A DNA stretch of 8,597 nucleotides from an uncultured bacterium (lineage in GTDB: Bacteria > Verrucomicrobiota > Kiritimatiellia > RFP12 > UBA1067): the NCBI GenBank assembly GCA_902773475.1, contig CACYEO010000010.1:1-8597 (forward strand). The letters run 5' to 3'. The notes beneath the pieces are model-generated. The model was not told where the DNA came from. It made no database searches and was given only the letters and a program-made list of their open reading frames with translations. The position numbers and the translations under genes were made by a program. Positions 1 through 8,100 of the stretch are shown here, piece by piece (within the stretch, counting starts at the first letter, position 1; every line of letters starts with the position of its first letter).

Positions 1-35
1 GGGCGCCCTTGCCACATCTCTCTTGCGGAACCCTG

Positions 36-98
36 CAAACTCAAACCCTTGTAAATGTTGTTTTTTCCAGTTGTTCCGGTTGTTTCCAATCTCAAACC
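36..98. repeat. short direct repeats in the intergenic region
   Basis: CAAACTCAAACC (36-47) recurs as CAATCTCAAACC (87-98) with one mismatch. Between them lie three imperfect units: GTTGTTTTTTCCA (57-69), GTTGTTCCG (70-78) and GTTGTTTCCA (79-88). The pattern is seen directly. Whether it is part of a multi-copy intergenic element cannot be told from one window. Confidence 0.4.
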
Positions 99-165
99 GC
101 ATGGGTGAAAAACACAGATGAGCCCTTGTCCGCCTTTTCAGAATGTTCCGCACAAGATTCTCATT

Positions 166-305
166 TTGGACAGTTCAAGCAACCGCCGGCAGCGTGATGG
201 ATGATTTTTGATGCGCGGATGTGTTTCAGCAGCGCAGCGGCCGGCAACTCGGCGTCCTGTCCAAATGGCCGCGGTGCGCCATGTGCGCTCCTTGGACACT
301 TCAAG
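166..305 (+). repeat. 14-bp direct repeat pair TTGGACA(G/C)TTCAAG
   Basis: TTGGACAGTTCAAG (166-179) and TTGGACACTTCAAG (292-305) match at 13 of 14 positions, with starts 126 bp apart. The heptamer TTGGACA also appears inverted as TGTCCAA at 258-264. These could be protein-binding sites or relics of a repeat element. The flanking bases do not match further. Confidence 0.4.
258..298. other. two-part inverted repeat (possible structured RNA or DNA palindrome)
   Basis: TGTCCAA (258-264) pairs with TTGGACA (292-298). Directly inside it, ATGGC (265-269) pairs with GCCAT (278-282) around an 8-base loop, leaving a 9-base bulge at 283-291. The pairing is perfect in both arms. It does not match any RNA family I recognise; I looked for SRP RNA, 6S and tRNA signatures. 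It may be chance in GC-rich DNA, a palindromic repeat, or part of a small RNA. Confidence 0.3.
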
Positions 306-307
306 GT

Positions 308-338
308 CTGGCCATCAGCCGCGCCAGGTTCCTTTTTT
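308..338 (+). terminator. possible weak intrinsic terminator, plus direction
   Basis: CTGGC (308-312) can pair with GCCAG (323-327), and five bases later there is a run of six T (333-338). The stem is short and the gap before the T-run is longer than ideal, so this is a weak candidate. It would stop plus-strand transcripts from the left, for example a small RNA from 258 onward. It would not serve the minus-strand operon. Confidence 0.2.
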
Positions 339-370
339 GTGCGTAGGCCGTATTGTCCGGGCGGCGGCGG

Positions 371-1654
371 TCAGGGAGTTTTGCGAAGCGGAAAAGGCTT
401 TAGAAGTTTAGGCGAAACGAGGCGGATTTCATCGCTCTTCCTTGCGCCCGGCACCGTGAAGATCCGCGTTTCGCCGGGGAGGATTCCCTTGATCGTCCCT
501 TTTGCGCGCCGCGAGCCGGCGGAGATCGTTCCTTCGTGGTAGAACGGCGCGATGCCGCGATTTGCAACCTCCACCGCAAGCGCGCCGCCCGTCTGCCGGA
601 CCCGTCCAAGTTCAAGCCTGTGGCCGCATTCGCGCGACGCTTCGCGGAAGCGGGCGGGCGTGGCGTATGCGCCGCCCGGCGCGTCGTTCGCGATCATGAA
701 AGAGATGCGGTATTTCGCGGCCGCGTCTTTCCATTTCACGCCGTGGATTCCGCGCGGCGAAAGAAAATCCTTCTGGTCCGACCGTTTGAAATAGCTTATC
801 TCTCCCCCGTGCGGGGATTTTTTCCAGTGATCCGGGCCGAACGCGCGCCAGTTCTTTTCGTTCCATCCGCCCTTTCCGCCGGCGGTATCGTGGCTTTCGC
901 ACATGAAACTGTCGTCGAACAGTCCGAAAGCCATTCCTTTGCGGGCGAGATCCGCAGCCGGCGAGACGCCTTTCTTGTCGCGCATTGCAGAATCTATCGA
1001 GACCATCCACGGCGTGAGCTTGAACGACTTTTCCATAAGCGCGAAAAAGCGCTTCTGGAATTCCGCCGACGGAAAATTTTTCCCGGGGCGGATTTTCGTG
1101 CCGCTCGTGTGGTATTCCGCCCAATGTCCGAAGCCCGTTTCGAGAAACGCGAGCCGGGGGTCGGCATCGTATCTGCGGGCGAGTTCTGCGTAGAACGCGA
1201 GCGTGAAGTCTTCAAGCGCCTTGCACGACCAGTCGGGATACCATGTGGGGCCGTCGCCGCCGGGGTCCGGGGCGAATGTTTCTTTGTAGTCGCGGCGCTT
1301 TTTGATGAAGCCGGGCACGGCAGTCGCCCCTTTGACGCCGCCGAGTTTCTCCCCGGGATACGCGTAGCGGAATCTTATGACCGTCTGATGTCCGCGGCTT
1401 GCGATGTCCGCAAGAAGGGCGTCGAACTTGCGCCAGTCGTATTTGACGGCGCCGCCGGGGAGCTGCGCCACTGCCGCGTCGCACGGCAGGAAGTAGGAAA
1501 ATTCAAGCGAGACCGCATCCGAAAGCTCCGGGTGCGATTTGGCGCAGTCCGGCCAAAGGACGAGTCCCTTCAAGGGCTCGGGCGGATCTGCGCGGACAGC
1601 CGCCGCAAGCAGGACGGAGGCGATCTGCGCCAACAGTGCAGCGCAAGGTTTCAT
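371..1654 (-). CDS. secreted DUF4832-like (beta/alpha)-barrel protein
   Basis: A 427-residue exported protein that resembles DUF4832 (often with DUF4874) proteins, which look like glycoside-hydrolase barrels but have no settled reaction. Residues 1-22 form a signal peptide with a hydrophobic core and a VRA cleavage site before D23. The mature part begins with an LKGL stretch (28-31), like the NPLKG opening of the family. It is followed by a barrel strand rich in aromatic and arginine residues. The stretch LETGFGHWAEYHT (residues 171-183) corresponds to the family's GxWGEWHT, with E180 as the likely functional acid. The end shows the usual ECGHRLEL segment and a small beta-sandwich with a VANRGIAPFYHE pattern. 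The reading frame stays open 333 bases further upstream, but ATG 1654 is chosen because it begins the signal peptide, overlaps the upstream stop as ATGA, and has AAAGGA at plus positions 1664-1669. Substrate unknown; polysaccharide binding or cleavage is inference. Confidence 0.7.
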   Translation of the reverse strand: MKPCAALLAQIASVLLAAAVRADPPEPLKGLVLWPDCAKSHPELSDAVSLEFSYFLPCDAAVAQLPGGAVKYDWRKFDALLADIASRGHQTVIRFRYAYPGEKLGGVKGATAVPGFIKKRRDYKETFAPDPGGDGPTWYPDWSCKALEDFTLAFYAELARRYDADPRLAFLETGFGHWAEYHTSGTKIRPGKNFPSAEFQKRFFALMEKSFKLTPWMVSIDSAMRDKKGVSPAADLARKGMAFGLFDDSFMCESHDTAGGKGGWNEKNWRAFGPDHWKKSPHGGEISYFKRSDQKDFLSPRGIHGVKWKDAAAKYRISFMIANDAPGGAYATPARFREASRECGHRLELGRVRQTGGALAVEVANRGIAPFYHEGTISAGSRRAKGTIKGILPGETRIFTVPGARKSDEIRLVSPKLLKPFPLRKTP

Positions 1655-3726
1655 GAAGCGGAATCCTTTGCGCCGGGCCGGGTTTGCGCGTCCGTCCCGG
1701 CAGGCGGACCGGCGTTGTACCATTCTTCCAGCTTTGCGTTGAATTCGCGGCGCGGGAGCTTCGCCCAGGCGCGGACGCGGTCCGTGAGGTCTTCGACATG
1801 CATCGAAACGCGGCGGCGCGGGACGAACGGCGACCACAGAAACCAGAGGAGCACGCTTTTGAGAAGCGTCGGGACGAAAGGCGGGGAGCTGTCGCGTCCG
1901 GCGCGCGACCAGACCGAACCCCACAGCCCGCGCGTACGCACGCCGACTACGCGGACGTTCTGCGGCAGATCGCCGCAGATTTCCCATGCAAGCCTGCGTG
2001 TGCCTATTTCATCGCGGTCGTGTTCCGTCTGGATGTGGCCGGATGGATAGAAAATGACGTTGTCTCCGTTTTCGAGGGTGGATTTCACAATGCCGCAAAG
2101 TCCGCGCGCGATTTCCGCCCCTTTCGCCGAGCGGTGTTTGCGGAGATCCGGAACCGCGACGGCGCCGAGCGTTTTCAGAACGCGCGGCGCGACGATTCCC
2201 GCGCTGAAGAAACGCTCGTCCACGAGCGGGCGCAGCGGAGTTTTCCAGAATACGAGGCTTACAAGCATCGGATCGACCATCGCCGGGTGGTTCGGCAGGA
2301 CGAGACAGGCGGTCTGGCTGCGATCGCTGCCGCGGCATGAGACATGAGACGTTGGACGCGAGCGTTCATTGCGTTTCGCGTCTCGCGTCTCGCGTCCCGA
2401 AACATTTTCCAATCCGTCGATCTCGACGCGGTAGCGGCGGGCGAAAATCCAGCGTCCGGAAAAGAGCAGGACGGAACGGTGGCAGAATGCGAAAAGGAGC
2501 GGGACGGCGAAAAACGCGGCGGCGAGGACGGCAAGAAAAGCCTTCGGCCCGAAAGCCCAGCTCGCGAGCGCGTAGCAGGCGCTTGCAGCGAGCATGAACA
2601 GGAACGACACCTGGTTGAAGTAGGCGAGGATCGTATTGAGTTTCGGTCCCTTCACGATTTTCTGGATTCCGGCGTCCAGGGGAAGCTTGAAAAATCCGAG
2701 GTCGAGGGCGAGAAGCCCCAGGACGGCGCCGAACGCCGCCGGCGGGAGCGGCGCGAAGTACAGCACTGCGAGAAGCGCGGCGGCGATCCATCCGGTGAGG
2801 ATTGTCGCGCCCATGAGGAAGCGCCGCCTGTCGACGAATCCGGCGGCGATCTGCCCGGCCACGATGCCGGCGGCCGCGCCGCACAGCAGCGCGCCCGTGC
2901 CGGTGGCGGAGAGGCCGAGGCCTTCTTCCGATTTTCCGTAGACCAAAAGCCCCATCTGGAGCATAGCCGCCGCCCACCAGAATACGGACAGCGTGAAAAC
3001 GGCGGCGTTGAGACCGTCGTAGCGTTTGGCCATGCGGAAGGCGCGGCGCATGTAGCGGACGGGATTCACGGCGTGGAACGCGCGGCCCGGTTCTTCGTGC
3101 GCGCGGACGAAGAGGCACGCCGCGATTCCGCACGCCGCGAAAAGCGCGAGCGCGAAGTACGGAACGTGCCAGTCCGGACGGACTAGTTCCGGGTCGGCCG
3201 CCGCCGCGCCCGCGACGGTGCCGAGAAGGACGCCGAGGAACGACACGCCCTCCATGCCGCCCATGCCGGTGGATATCCTCCCCTCGCCGCCGATGTCGCG
3301 CACAAGAGCGTATTTGGCCGGGGAGTACAGGGAGCTTTGAAGCCCCATCAGCAGCACCGCGCCGAAGACTATCCAGGGCGAGCGGAGCGCGAATCCCGCA
3401 ATCGCGACGGCGACGATCGGCAGTTCCGCGAATTTCGCCCAGCGCAGAATGCGGCATTTGGGCCAGACCGCGGCCAGCCGGTCGGCGAGTGGCGAACAGA
3501 AGATGTAAGGAAGCACGAGGGCGCCAGCCGCGGCGCCAGACGCCACGGCTCTGACCGGACCGTCTGGCAGCCATCCGATAACGGTGAGGGCGGCGAGCGT
3601 TTTCAGGAAATTGTCGTTCAGCGTCCCGAAAAAGTTTGTCGCGTAGAGCGGGATGAAAGATCCGGGGCGGTTTTCCGCCTCGGGGCCGGCGGATCCGCCG
3701 CCGGGACGTGGAATGGAAGATTTCAT
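1651..3726 (-). CDS. LplT-like MFS lysophospholipid transporter fused to PlsC-type acyltransferase
   Basis: A 691-residue inner-membrane fusion. Residues 1 to about 425 are a major-facilitator transporter with many hydrophobic helices, probably 12. It opens with YATNFFGTLNDNF (N37-D38-N39), typical of the lysophospholipid transporter LplT, and has a motif-A-like PLADR between early helices. Residues about 430-650 are a glycerolipid acyltransferase: NHPAMVD supplies the catalytic HX4D pair (H480, D485), and FYPSGHI (559-565) stands where most relatives have FPEG. In the family, LplT flips lysophospholipid inward and the acyltransferase (Aas, PlsC) re-acylates it, so the fusion suggests phospholipid salvage. 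Unlike full Aas systems, no acyl-ACP synthetase domain is seen here or nearby. Residues about 444-467 are a charged insert encoded by a palindromic repeat. The start overlaps the gltS stop (ATGA) with no Shine-Dalgarno site, pointing to coupled translation. The frame runs open far upstream through gltS, but the MFS begins at this ATG. Confidence 0.88.
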   Translation of the reverse strand: MKSSIPRPGGGSAGPEAENRPGSFIPLYATNFFGTLNDNFLKTLAALTVIGWLPDGPVRAVASGAAAGALVLPYIFCSPLADRLAAVWPKCRILRWAKFAELPIVAVAIAGFALRSPWIVFGAVLLMGLQSSLYSPAKYALVRDIGGEGRISTGMGGMEGVSFLGVLLGTVAGAAAADPELVRPDWHVPYFALALFAACGIAACLFVRAHEEPGRAFHAVNPVRYMRRAFRMAKRYDGLNAAVFTLSVFWWAAAMLQMGLLVYGKSEEGLGLSATGTGALLCGAAAGIVAGQIAAGFVDRRRFLMGATILTGWIAAALLAVLYFAPLPPAAFGAVLGLLALDLGFFKLPLDAGIQKIVKGPKLNTILAYFNQVSFLFMLAASACYALASWAFGPKAFLAVLAAAFFAVPLLFAFCHRSVLLFSGRWIFARRYRVEIDGLENVSGRETRDAKRNERSRPTSHVSCRGSDRSQTACLVLPNHPAMVDPMLVSLVFWKTPLRPLVDERFFSAGIVAPRVLKTLGAVAVPDLRKHRSAKGAEIARGLCGIVKSTLENGDNVIFYPSGHIQTEHDRDEIGTRRLAWEICGDLPQNVRVVGVRTRGLWGSVWSRAGRDSSPPFVPTLLKSVLLWFLWSPFVPRRRVSMHVEDLTDRVRAWAKLPRREFNAKLEEWYNAGPPAGTDAQTRPGAKDSAS
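2336..2399 (-). repeat. in-frame imperfect palindrome of 7-bp repeats inside the acyltransferase
   Basis: On the minus strand one arm has three exact tandem copies of GACGCGA (plus 2376-2396) followed by a decayed copy. The other arm, read on the plus strand, has CATGAGA twice (2336-2349), then GTTGGAC and GCGAGCG. Both arms are versions of a GAGACNN heptamer, and they face each other around a centre near 2367. The whole reads in frame as about 24 residues (G444 to about S467), rich in R, E, T and S, between a GLENV segment and the LVLPNHPAMVD motif. Relatives normally join these two segments with a short loop. The residues RETRD and TSHVS are the two strand readings of the same repeat, as expected from a palindrome inserted into a gene. 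Confidence 0.7.
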
Positions 3727-5105
3727 GGGACGGGTTTGGCGGATTGCTGCGGGGGGCATGTCTTGGAGTTGCGCCGGATTATGAAAAAGGCGACAGCGAT
3801 CCAGACCGCGAGCGCGGCTGCGGACACGGTGAAGACCGGAAGCCAGCCGACCGTGAAAACGAGCGCGAAAGCGAGCGCGACCCAGAGGTTCATCACAGGT
3901 TCGTGCAGAAGCTGCTTTCCGGCGAATGCAGCGGCCGCCGCGGTCTTGCCGTCGGGGTCGACAGTCCGCAGAAGGAGAAGCCCCGTGGCGGTTACGCCGG
4001 TGGCCTGACCGAATTCCGCGATTCCGCGTTCGAACCACGCATCGCGGAAAAGCCGCGGCGAGAACCACACGACCGCGCCGGCGGTCCATGCAAGCCCGGC
4101 CGTAGCCATGACGGCAAGGGGCTTCCAGTTGGCAAGCACCACGGAAATCTGTATCGTCGCGACTGCGGAAACCGCGAGGTAGTCGAGCGAAGCGCCGGAT
4201 ATGCGCGTCATCTGGTCGCGGTCTACGAGCAGGTCGATTTTGGCGGTTTTTGCGATTTTCCGGACGATCGCCCCGCCGAGCATGCAGAGCGGGAACATGG
4301 GGAACCCCGTGAAAAGTTTTATTTCGGCATCGGGGAAAAGCGCCGCTTCCGCCGCTTTGCAGCCTTGCAGAATCCCGAACCCCGCGAGAACTGCCAGACC
4401 GACTATCGCGACATGCCATGCAAGCGAATCGACGGAGTCGGCCTGCACCGTCTGGAGCCCGGCGGCCGGACGGGAATCCCTGGGGTGTATGCCGCGCCGT
4501 TCCGTGGCCGTGCGTTTCGAGAACGGGCGCACCGACTTTATGAAGCCCTTTGAATACGCCCAATTGACGAGACACATCCCGACGGCTATGCCCGAGACCA
4601 TGCCTACCGTGGCGATGGTGTAGCCGAGGGCGATGCCGTCTTCCCACGCGTGCGCGCGGAACGCTTCCGTCATGCCGCCTACGGTGCCGTGGCCGCCTTC
4701 GAAACCGAGTTCCAGCAGGTTGCCGAACGCTTCAGGCACTCCGAACGCCGGGGCGAGCAGAAAGCCGGCCAGGCCGATGCCGACCGCGTACTGGCCCCAT
4801 ACGACGATCTGCGCCAGAGTCAGCTGCGGAAGAACGGACGAGACGATGTTTTTCGCCTTCGGGACGCCGCCGAGGAAAAGAGTGGCGAATATCACATTGA
4901 TGAGGAATCCCGGCATGGAGCGCATTTCGTCGATCGCGCCATCGGGCAGCATGTCGCCGAACATGGAAAGAAGGACTATCCCGAGCATTCCGCCGACAAT
5001 GGACGACGGCAGGTAGAGCCGCTGGAAAAGCGGGATATTGACGCGCAGCATCTTGCCTGCCACAAGAAGCGCGGACGTCAGCACGAATATGACCACTGCA
5101 TTCAT
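3723..5105 (-). CDS. gltS: sodium/glutamate symporter GltS (ESS family)
   Basis: A 460-residue inner-membrane protein of the glutamate:Na+ symporter (ESS) family, which imports glutamate with sodium. Hydrophobic segments run through both halves. The N-terminal pattern KMLRVNIPLFQRLYLPSSIVGG is characteristic. Each half carries its conserved glycine-rich re-entrant loop: EGGHGTVGG (GGHGT at residues 137-141) and FGQATGVTATG (365-375). It is longer than the E. coli protein of about 400 residues. The extra length lies in a hydrophilic central loop (roughly 190-225, many R, T and S) and a charged C-terminal tail ending in KTCPPQQSAKPVP. ATG 5105 follows the mfd stop TAG by one base; there is only a weak GGAA upstream, so translation probably depends on ribosomes finishing mfd. 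The stop overlaps the next start. Substrate specificity within the family (glutamate or another amino acid) is inferred from similarity. Confidence 0.9.
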   Translation of the reverse strand: MNAVVIFVLTSALLVAGKMLRVNIPLFQRLYLPSSIVGGMLGIVLLSMFGDMLPDGAIDEMRSMPGFLINVIFATLFLGGVPKAKNIVSSVLPQLTLAQIVVWGQYAVGIGLAGFLLAPAFGVPEAFGNLLELGFEGGHGTVGGMTEAFRAHAWEDGIALGYTIATVGMVSGIAVGMCLVNWAYSKGFIKSVRPFSKRTATERRGIHPRDSRPAAGLQTVQADSVDSLAWHVAIVGLAVLAGFGILQGCKAAEAALFPDAEIKLFTGFPMFPLCMLGGAIVRKIAKTAKIDLLVDRDQMTRISGASLDYLAVSAVATIQISVVLANWKPLAVMATAGLAWTAGAVVWFSPRLFRDAWFERGIAEFGQATGVTATGLLLLRTVDPDGKTAAAAAFAGKQLLHEPVMNLWVALAFALVFTVGWLPVFTVSAAALAVWIAVAFFIIRRNSKTCPPQQSAKPVP

Positions 5106-5106
5106 T

Positions 5107-8100
5107 CTATCGTGTTCCGATCGTGTCGGGCCGCAGCCGCGGTTCGCGGAGTTTCGCGGCGGCTTTGGCCTCGAGGTTGAAAAGCGAAGAGATTTTCCGG
5201 TCGGCGGATTTTCCCTTTATGTCGCCCGCGAAAACGGGCGAGCGCGAGTTGTCGCGGTAGAAGAACGCGCGCCCGTTTTTCGTTTCGAGCCGCATTATCC
5301 CGTCGCGCGAACATAGAATGCGGAGCTCCGCCACGCGCAAAAGCCGCACTGCGGACTGCGGAAGCGGCCCGAACCGGTCCGCGACGGATTTCCGCAGTCT
5401 GCGCACTTCGGCGGGCGAAGCGGCTTCGGCGAGTTTGCGGTGCAGTTCCACCCTGTGCGATTCGTCTTCCACGTACGAGTAAGGCAGGCAGACGCCGTCG
5501 GGGCTGCCGTCCACCCCGGGCGACATGTCCGCGAAATCGAGGTTCACGGACGCCTCCACCGCGTCCGGCGCCGTTTCGCCGCGCATTTCCGCAACGGTCC
5601 GCCGCAGCAGCTGGCAGTAGAGTTCGAATCCGACGGCCGCGATATGCCCGCTCTGTTCGCGGCCGAGAATGTTGCCCGCGCCCCGGATTTCAAGATCGCG
5701 CAGGGCGATTCCGAAGCCCGCGCCCAGCCCGGAGTGGCGTTTGAGCGCGTCGAGCCGTTCGCGGGCGTCGCTGTCGAGCGCGCCTTCGGCGGGGATCAGA
5801 AAAACCGCTTTGCCGCGCCGCGGGCCGCGTCCCACGCGCCCGCGCAGCTGGTACAGCTCCGCCAGGCCGAAGCGGTCCGCGCGATCCACGATAATCGTGT
5901 TCGCGCGCGGTATGTCCAGCCCGTTTTCCGCGATAGTCGTGCACAGAAGGACGTCGGAGTCTCCGTTCGAGAATTCCGCCATCCGCGCGGCGAGTTCGCG
6001 CGCGTCCATCTGTCCGTGGGCGACGGTGACGCGCGCCTCCGGGACAAGTTTGCGTATGCGCTCCAGCGTGAACGAAATGGTCTTTACGCGGTTGTAGAGG
6101 TAGTATGTCTGCCCGCCGCGCGCGAGCTCCGCGCGGATCGCGCTCTGCACCGTCGCGTCCGTGTCGCGCGCGATCGCGGTCTCCACGGGGACGCGGTCCT
6201 GCGGAGGGGTGCGCAGGAGGGAAAGGTCGCGCACCCCTGTCATGGCCAGGTGGAGCGTGCGCGGAATAGGCGTGGCGCTGAGCGTGAGGAAATCCGCCTC
6301 CACGCGCAGTTTCTTCAGGAACTCCTTGTGGGCCACGCCGAAACGCTGCTCTTCATCGATGATCACAAGGCCGAGGTCTTTGAATTTCACCCTGTGCGAG
6401 AGGAGCGCGTGGGTTCCGACCGCTATGTCGAGCGATCCGGCGGCGAGGCGTTCGAACGCGCCCTGGCGGGCGGCCGGGGACTGGGCGCGGCTGACGGCCT
6501 CCACGCGGATTGGAAGGCCGTCGAAACGGGCGGAGAATGTTTCGAAATGCTGCTGGGCGAGAACGGTGGTTGGCGCAAGGACTACGGTCTGCTTTCCGTT
6601 CAGCGCGGCTATGCAGGCCGCGCGCATGGCAACTTCGGTCTTGCCGTATCCGGCGTCTCCGCACACGAGCCTGTCCATCGGCCTGTCCGAGGCCATGTCG
6701 CGCGCCACGTCCGAAAAAGCCTTAAGCTGGTCTTCGGTCTCCGCAAACGGGAAAGACGCTTCGAAGATGTCGAAGCCCGGCGGGGAGATGTCGTACGCGA
6801 AGCCTTTGGCAAGCGACCTTCTCGCCTGGATGCCGAGAAGCGTGGACGCGAGATCCTGCACCGAACGCTGGGCGGCGGCTTTGTCCCTGAGCCAGCGTCC
6901 GCCGCCGAGTTTGTGCAGTTTTACGGTTTCGCCTTTCACGCCGACGTAGCGCGAAAGCACGTGCGCCTGGGCGGCGGGCACGTGGAGTTTCGCGCCGTCG
7001 GCGTATTCCACGGTGAAAACTTCGCAGCGTTTTCCGTCCGTTTCGATTTCGGACGATCCCAGGAACCTGCCTATGCCGTGGTCGATGTGCACGACGAGTT
7101 CGCCGGGCTGGAGGCTGTCTGCGGCGGAGAGGCGCCTTCCGGCGCGCGCGTCCGGGAGGGCTCTGCGCATGGAGCGGCGCGGAACGAGCATCCTGTCGCT
7201 TTTCGCCACCACCGCCATCGCGCCGGGCAATTCGAATCCGCCCGAAAGATCGTCAGCGCGGAACACGGCCTCTCCGCGTTTTTCCGCCGCTTCGAGATGC
7301 CTTTCGAGCGCTCCCCTGACGGAATCGAGGAGCTGCGGGTCGCGCGCTATTTCCGCGCGCGCCTCGGCAAGGCCGGGCAGCGGAACCGTCACGAGCTGCG
7401 CGGACGGAACGCCGCGCGGCGCGGGATCGCCGGTGTAAAGTTCCAGCGCGGACTGCGGCAGGTCTGCGGGGCGTACGTACGCATTGTGGTCGAACCAGAC
7501 GATTGCGGCGGCCCCGGGCGGCGGAATGGACGTCACCGGCCTGCCGCGCTTCGCTCCGCAGGCGGCGGGCGGGATTGCGGCGGACTGCGTTTTGCCGGTG
7601 GAATCCTGCGTGGCCGGGTCGAAAACGCGGATGGATTCCGCTTCGTCGCCGGAGAATTCCACGCGGAAGGGTTTGTCCCCGCCGAGCGCCCATACGTCGA
7701 GTATGCCGCCGCGCACAGCGAATTCGAGCGGCGAGCATACTTCTTCGGTTCGCGAATATCCGGCGGCGGAAAGTTTTTCCGCGGCCGCCGCCGGACCGCC
7801 GTCGAAAGTTTTGCCGGTTTCGAAGCGCACCGTGCGCGCGGCGGCTTCGGCGGCGTCGGGCGCGGGATCGTCGAGCGCTATGCGGGACGCCGCCACGACC
7901 AGCGGATACGGGCGCATCGCCCATGCTTCGAGCGCGGCGGCGGTGCGTATGCGCGCGCCCGCCGCGGCCGGATCGTCTTCGAGTTCGGGGGGGAATTCCA
8001 GGACGCGCACGCCGGATTCCGCCGACAGCGCTTCGAGATCGCCGAAAAGGACGTCGGCTTCGGGCAGGCCGGGCGCGACGGCGAAAACGACGCGCGCCGG

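Larger units (their letters stand above)
1..370. other. intergenic region, no convincing gene
   Basis: No convincing protein gene is seen on either strand. The only frames open here are short, start without a ribosome-binding site and encode low-complexity or cysteine/serine-rich peptides with no recognisable domain. The first 200 bases are visibly richer in A and T than the genes to the right. The stretch carries short direct repeats (36-98 and 166-305), a two-part hairpin (258-298) and a hairpin followed by T6 (308-338). It lies downstream of the minus-strand operon, so its 3' untranslated region should run into it, but I see no clear terminator in the minus direction. The window opens with the self-complementary GGGCGCCC, so a longer palindrome may straddle the edge. 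Confidence 0.6.

Noticed and set aside
9..197. A 62-residue plus-strand open frame in the left intergenic region
   Set aside because: No ribosome site, no recognisable domain, and it is made of repeat DNA.
1655..1987. Upstream extension of the DUF4832 frame
   Set aside because: The extra 111 residues are an out-of-frame reading of the acyltransferase. ATG 1654 gives a signal peptide, a ribosome site and an ATGA overlap.
536..2050. A 504-codon plus-strand open frame opposite the DUF4832 gene and the acyltransferase end
   Set aside because: Arginine-rich shadow translation that spans two real minus-strand genes, with no ribosome site or domain.
2376..2396. Tandem repeats as a CRISPR array
   Set aside because: The units are 7 bp with no spacers and lie inside a coding frame.
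3727..4647. Upstream extension of the transporter-acyltransferase frame through gltS
   Set aside because: The extra 307 residues are a low-complexity out-of-frame reading of gltS. The MFS domain and ATGA overlap fix the start at 3726.
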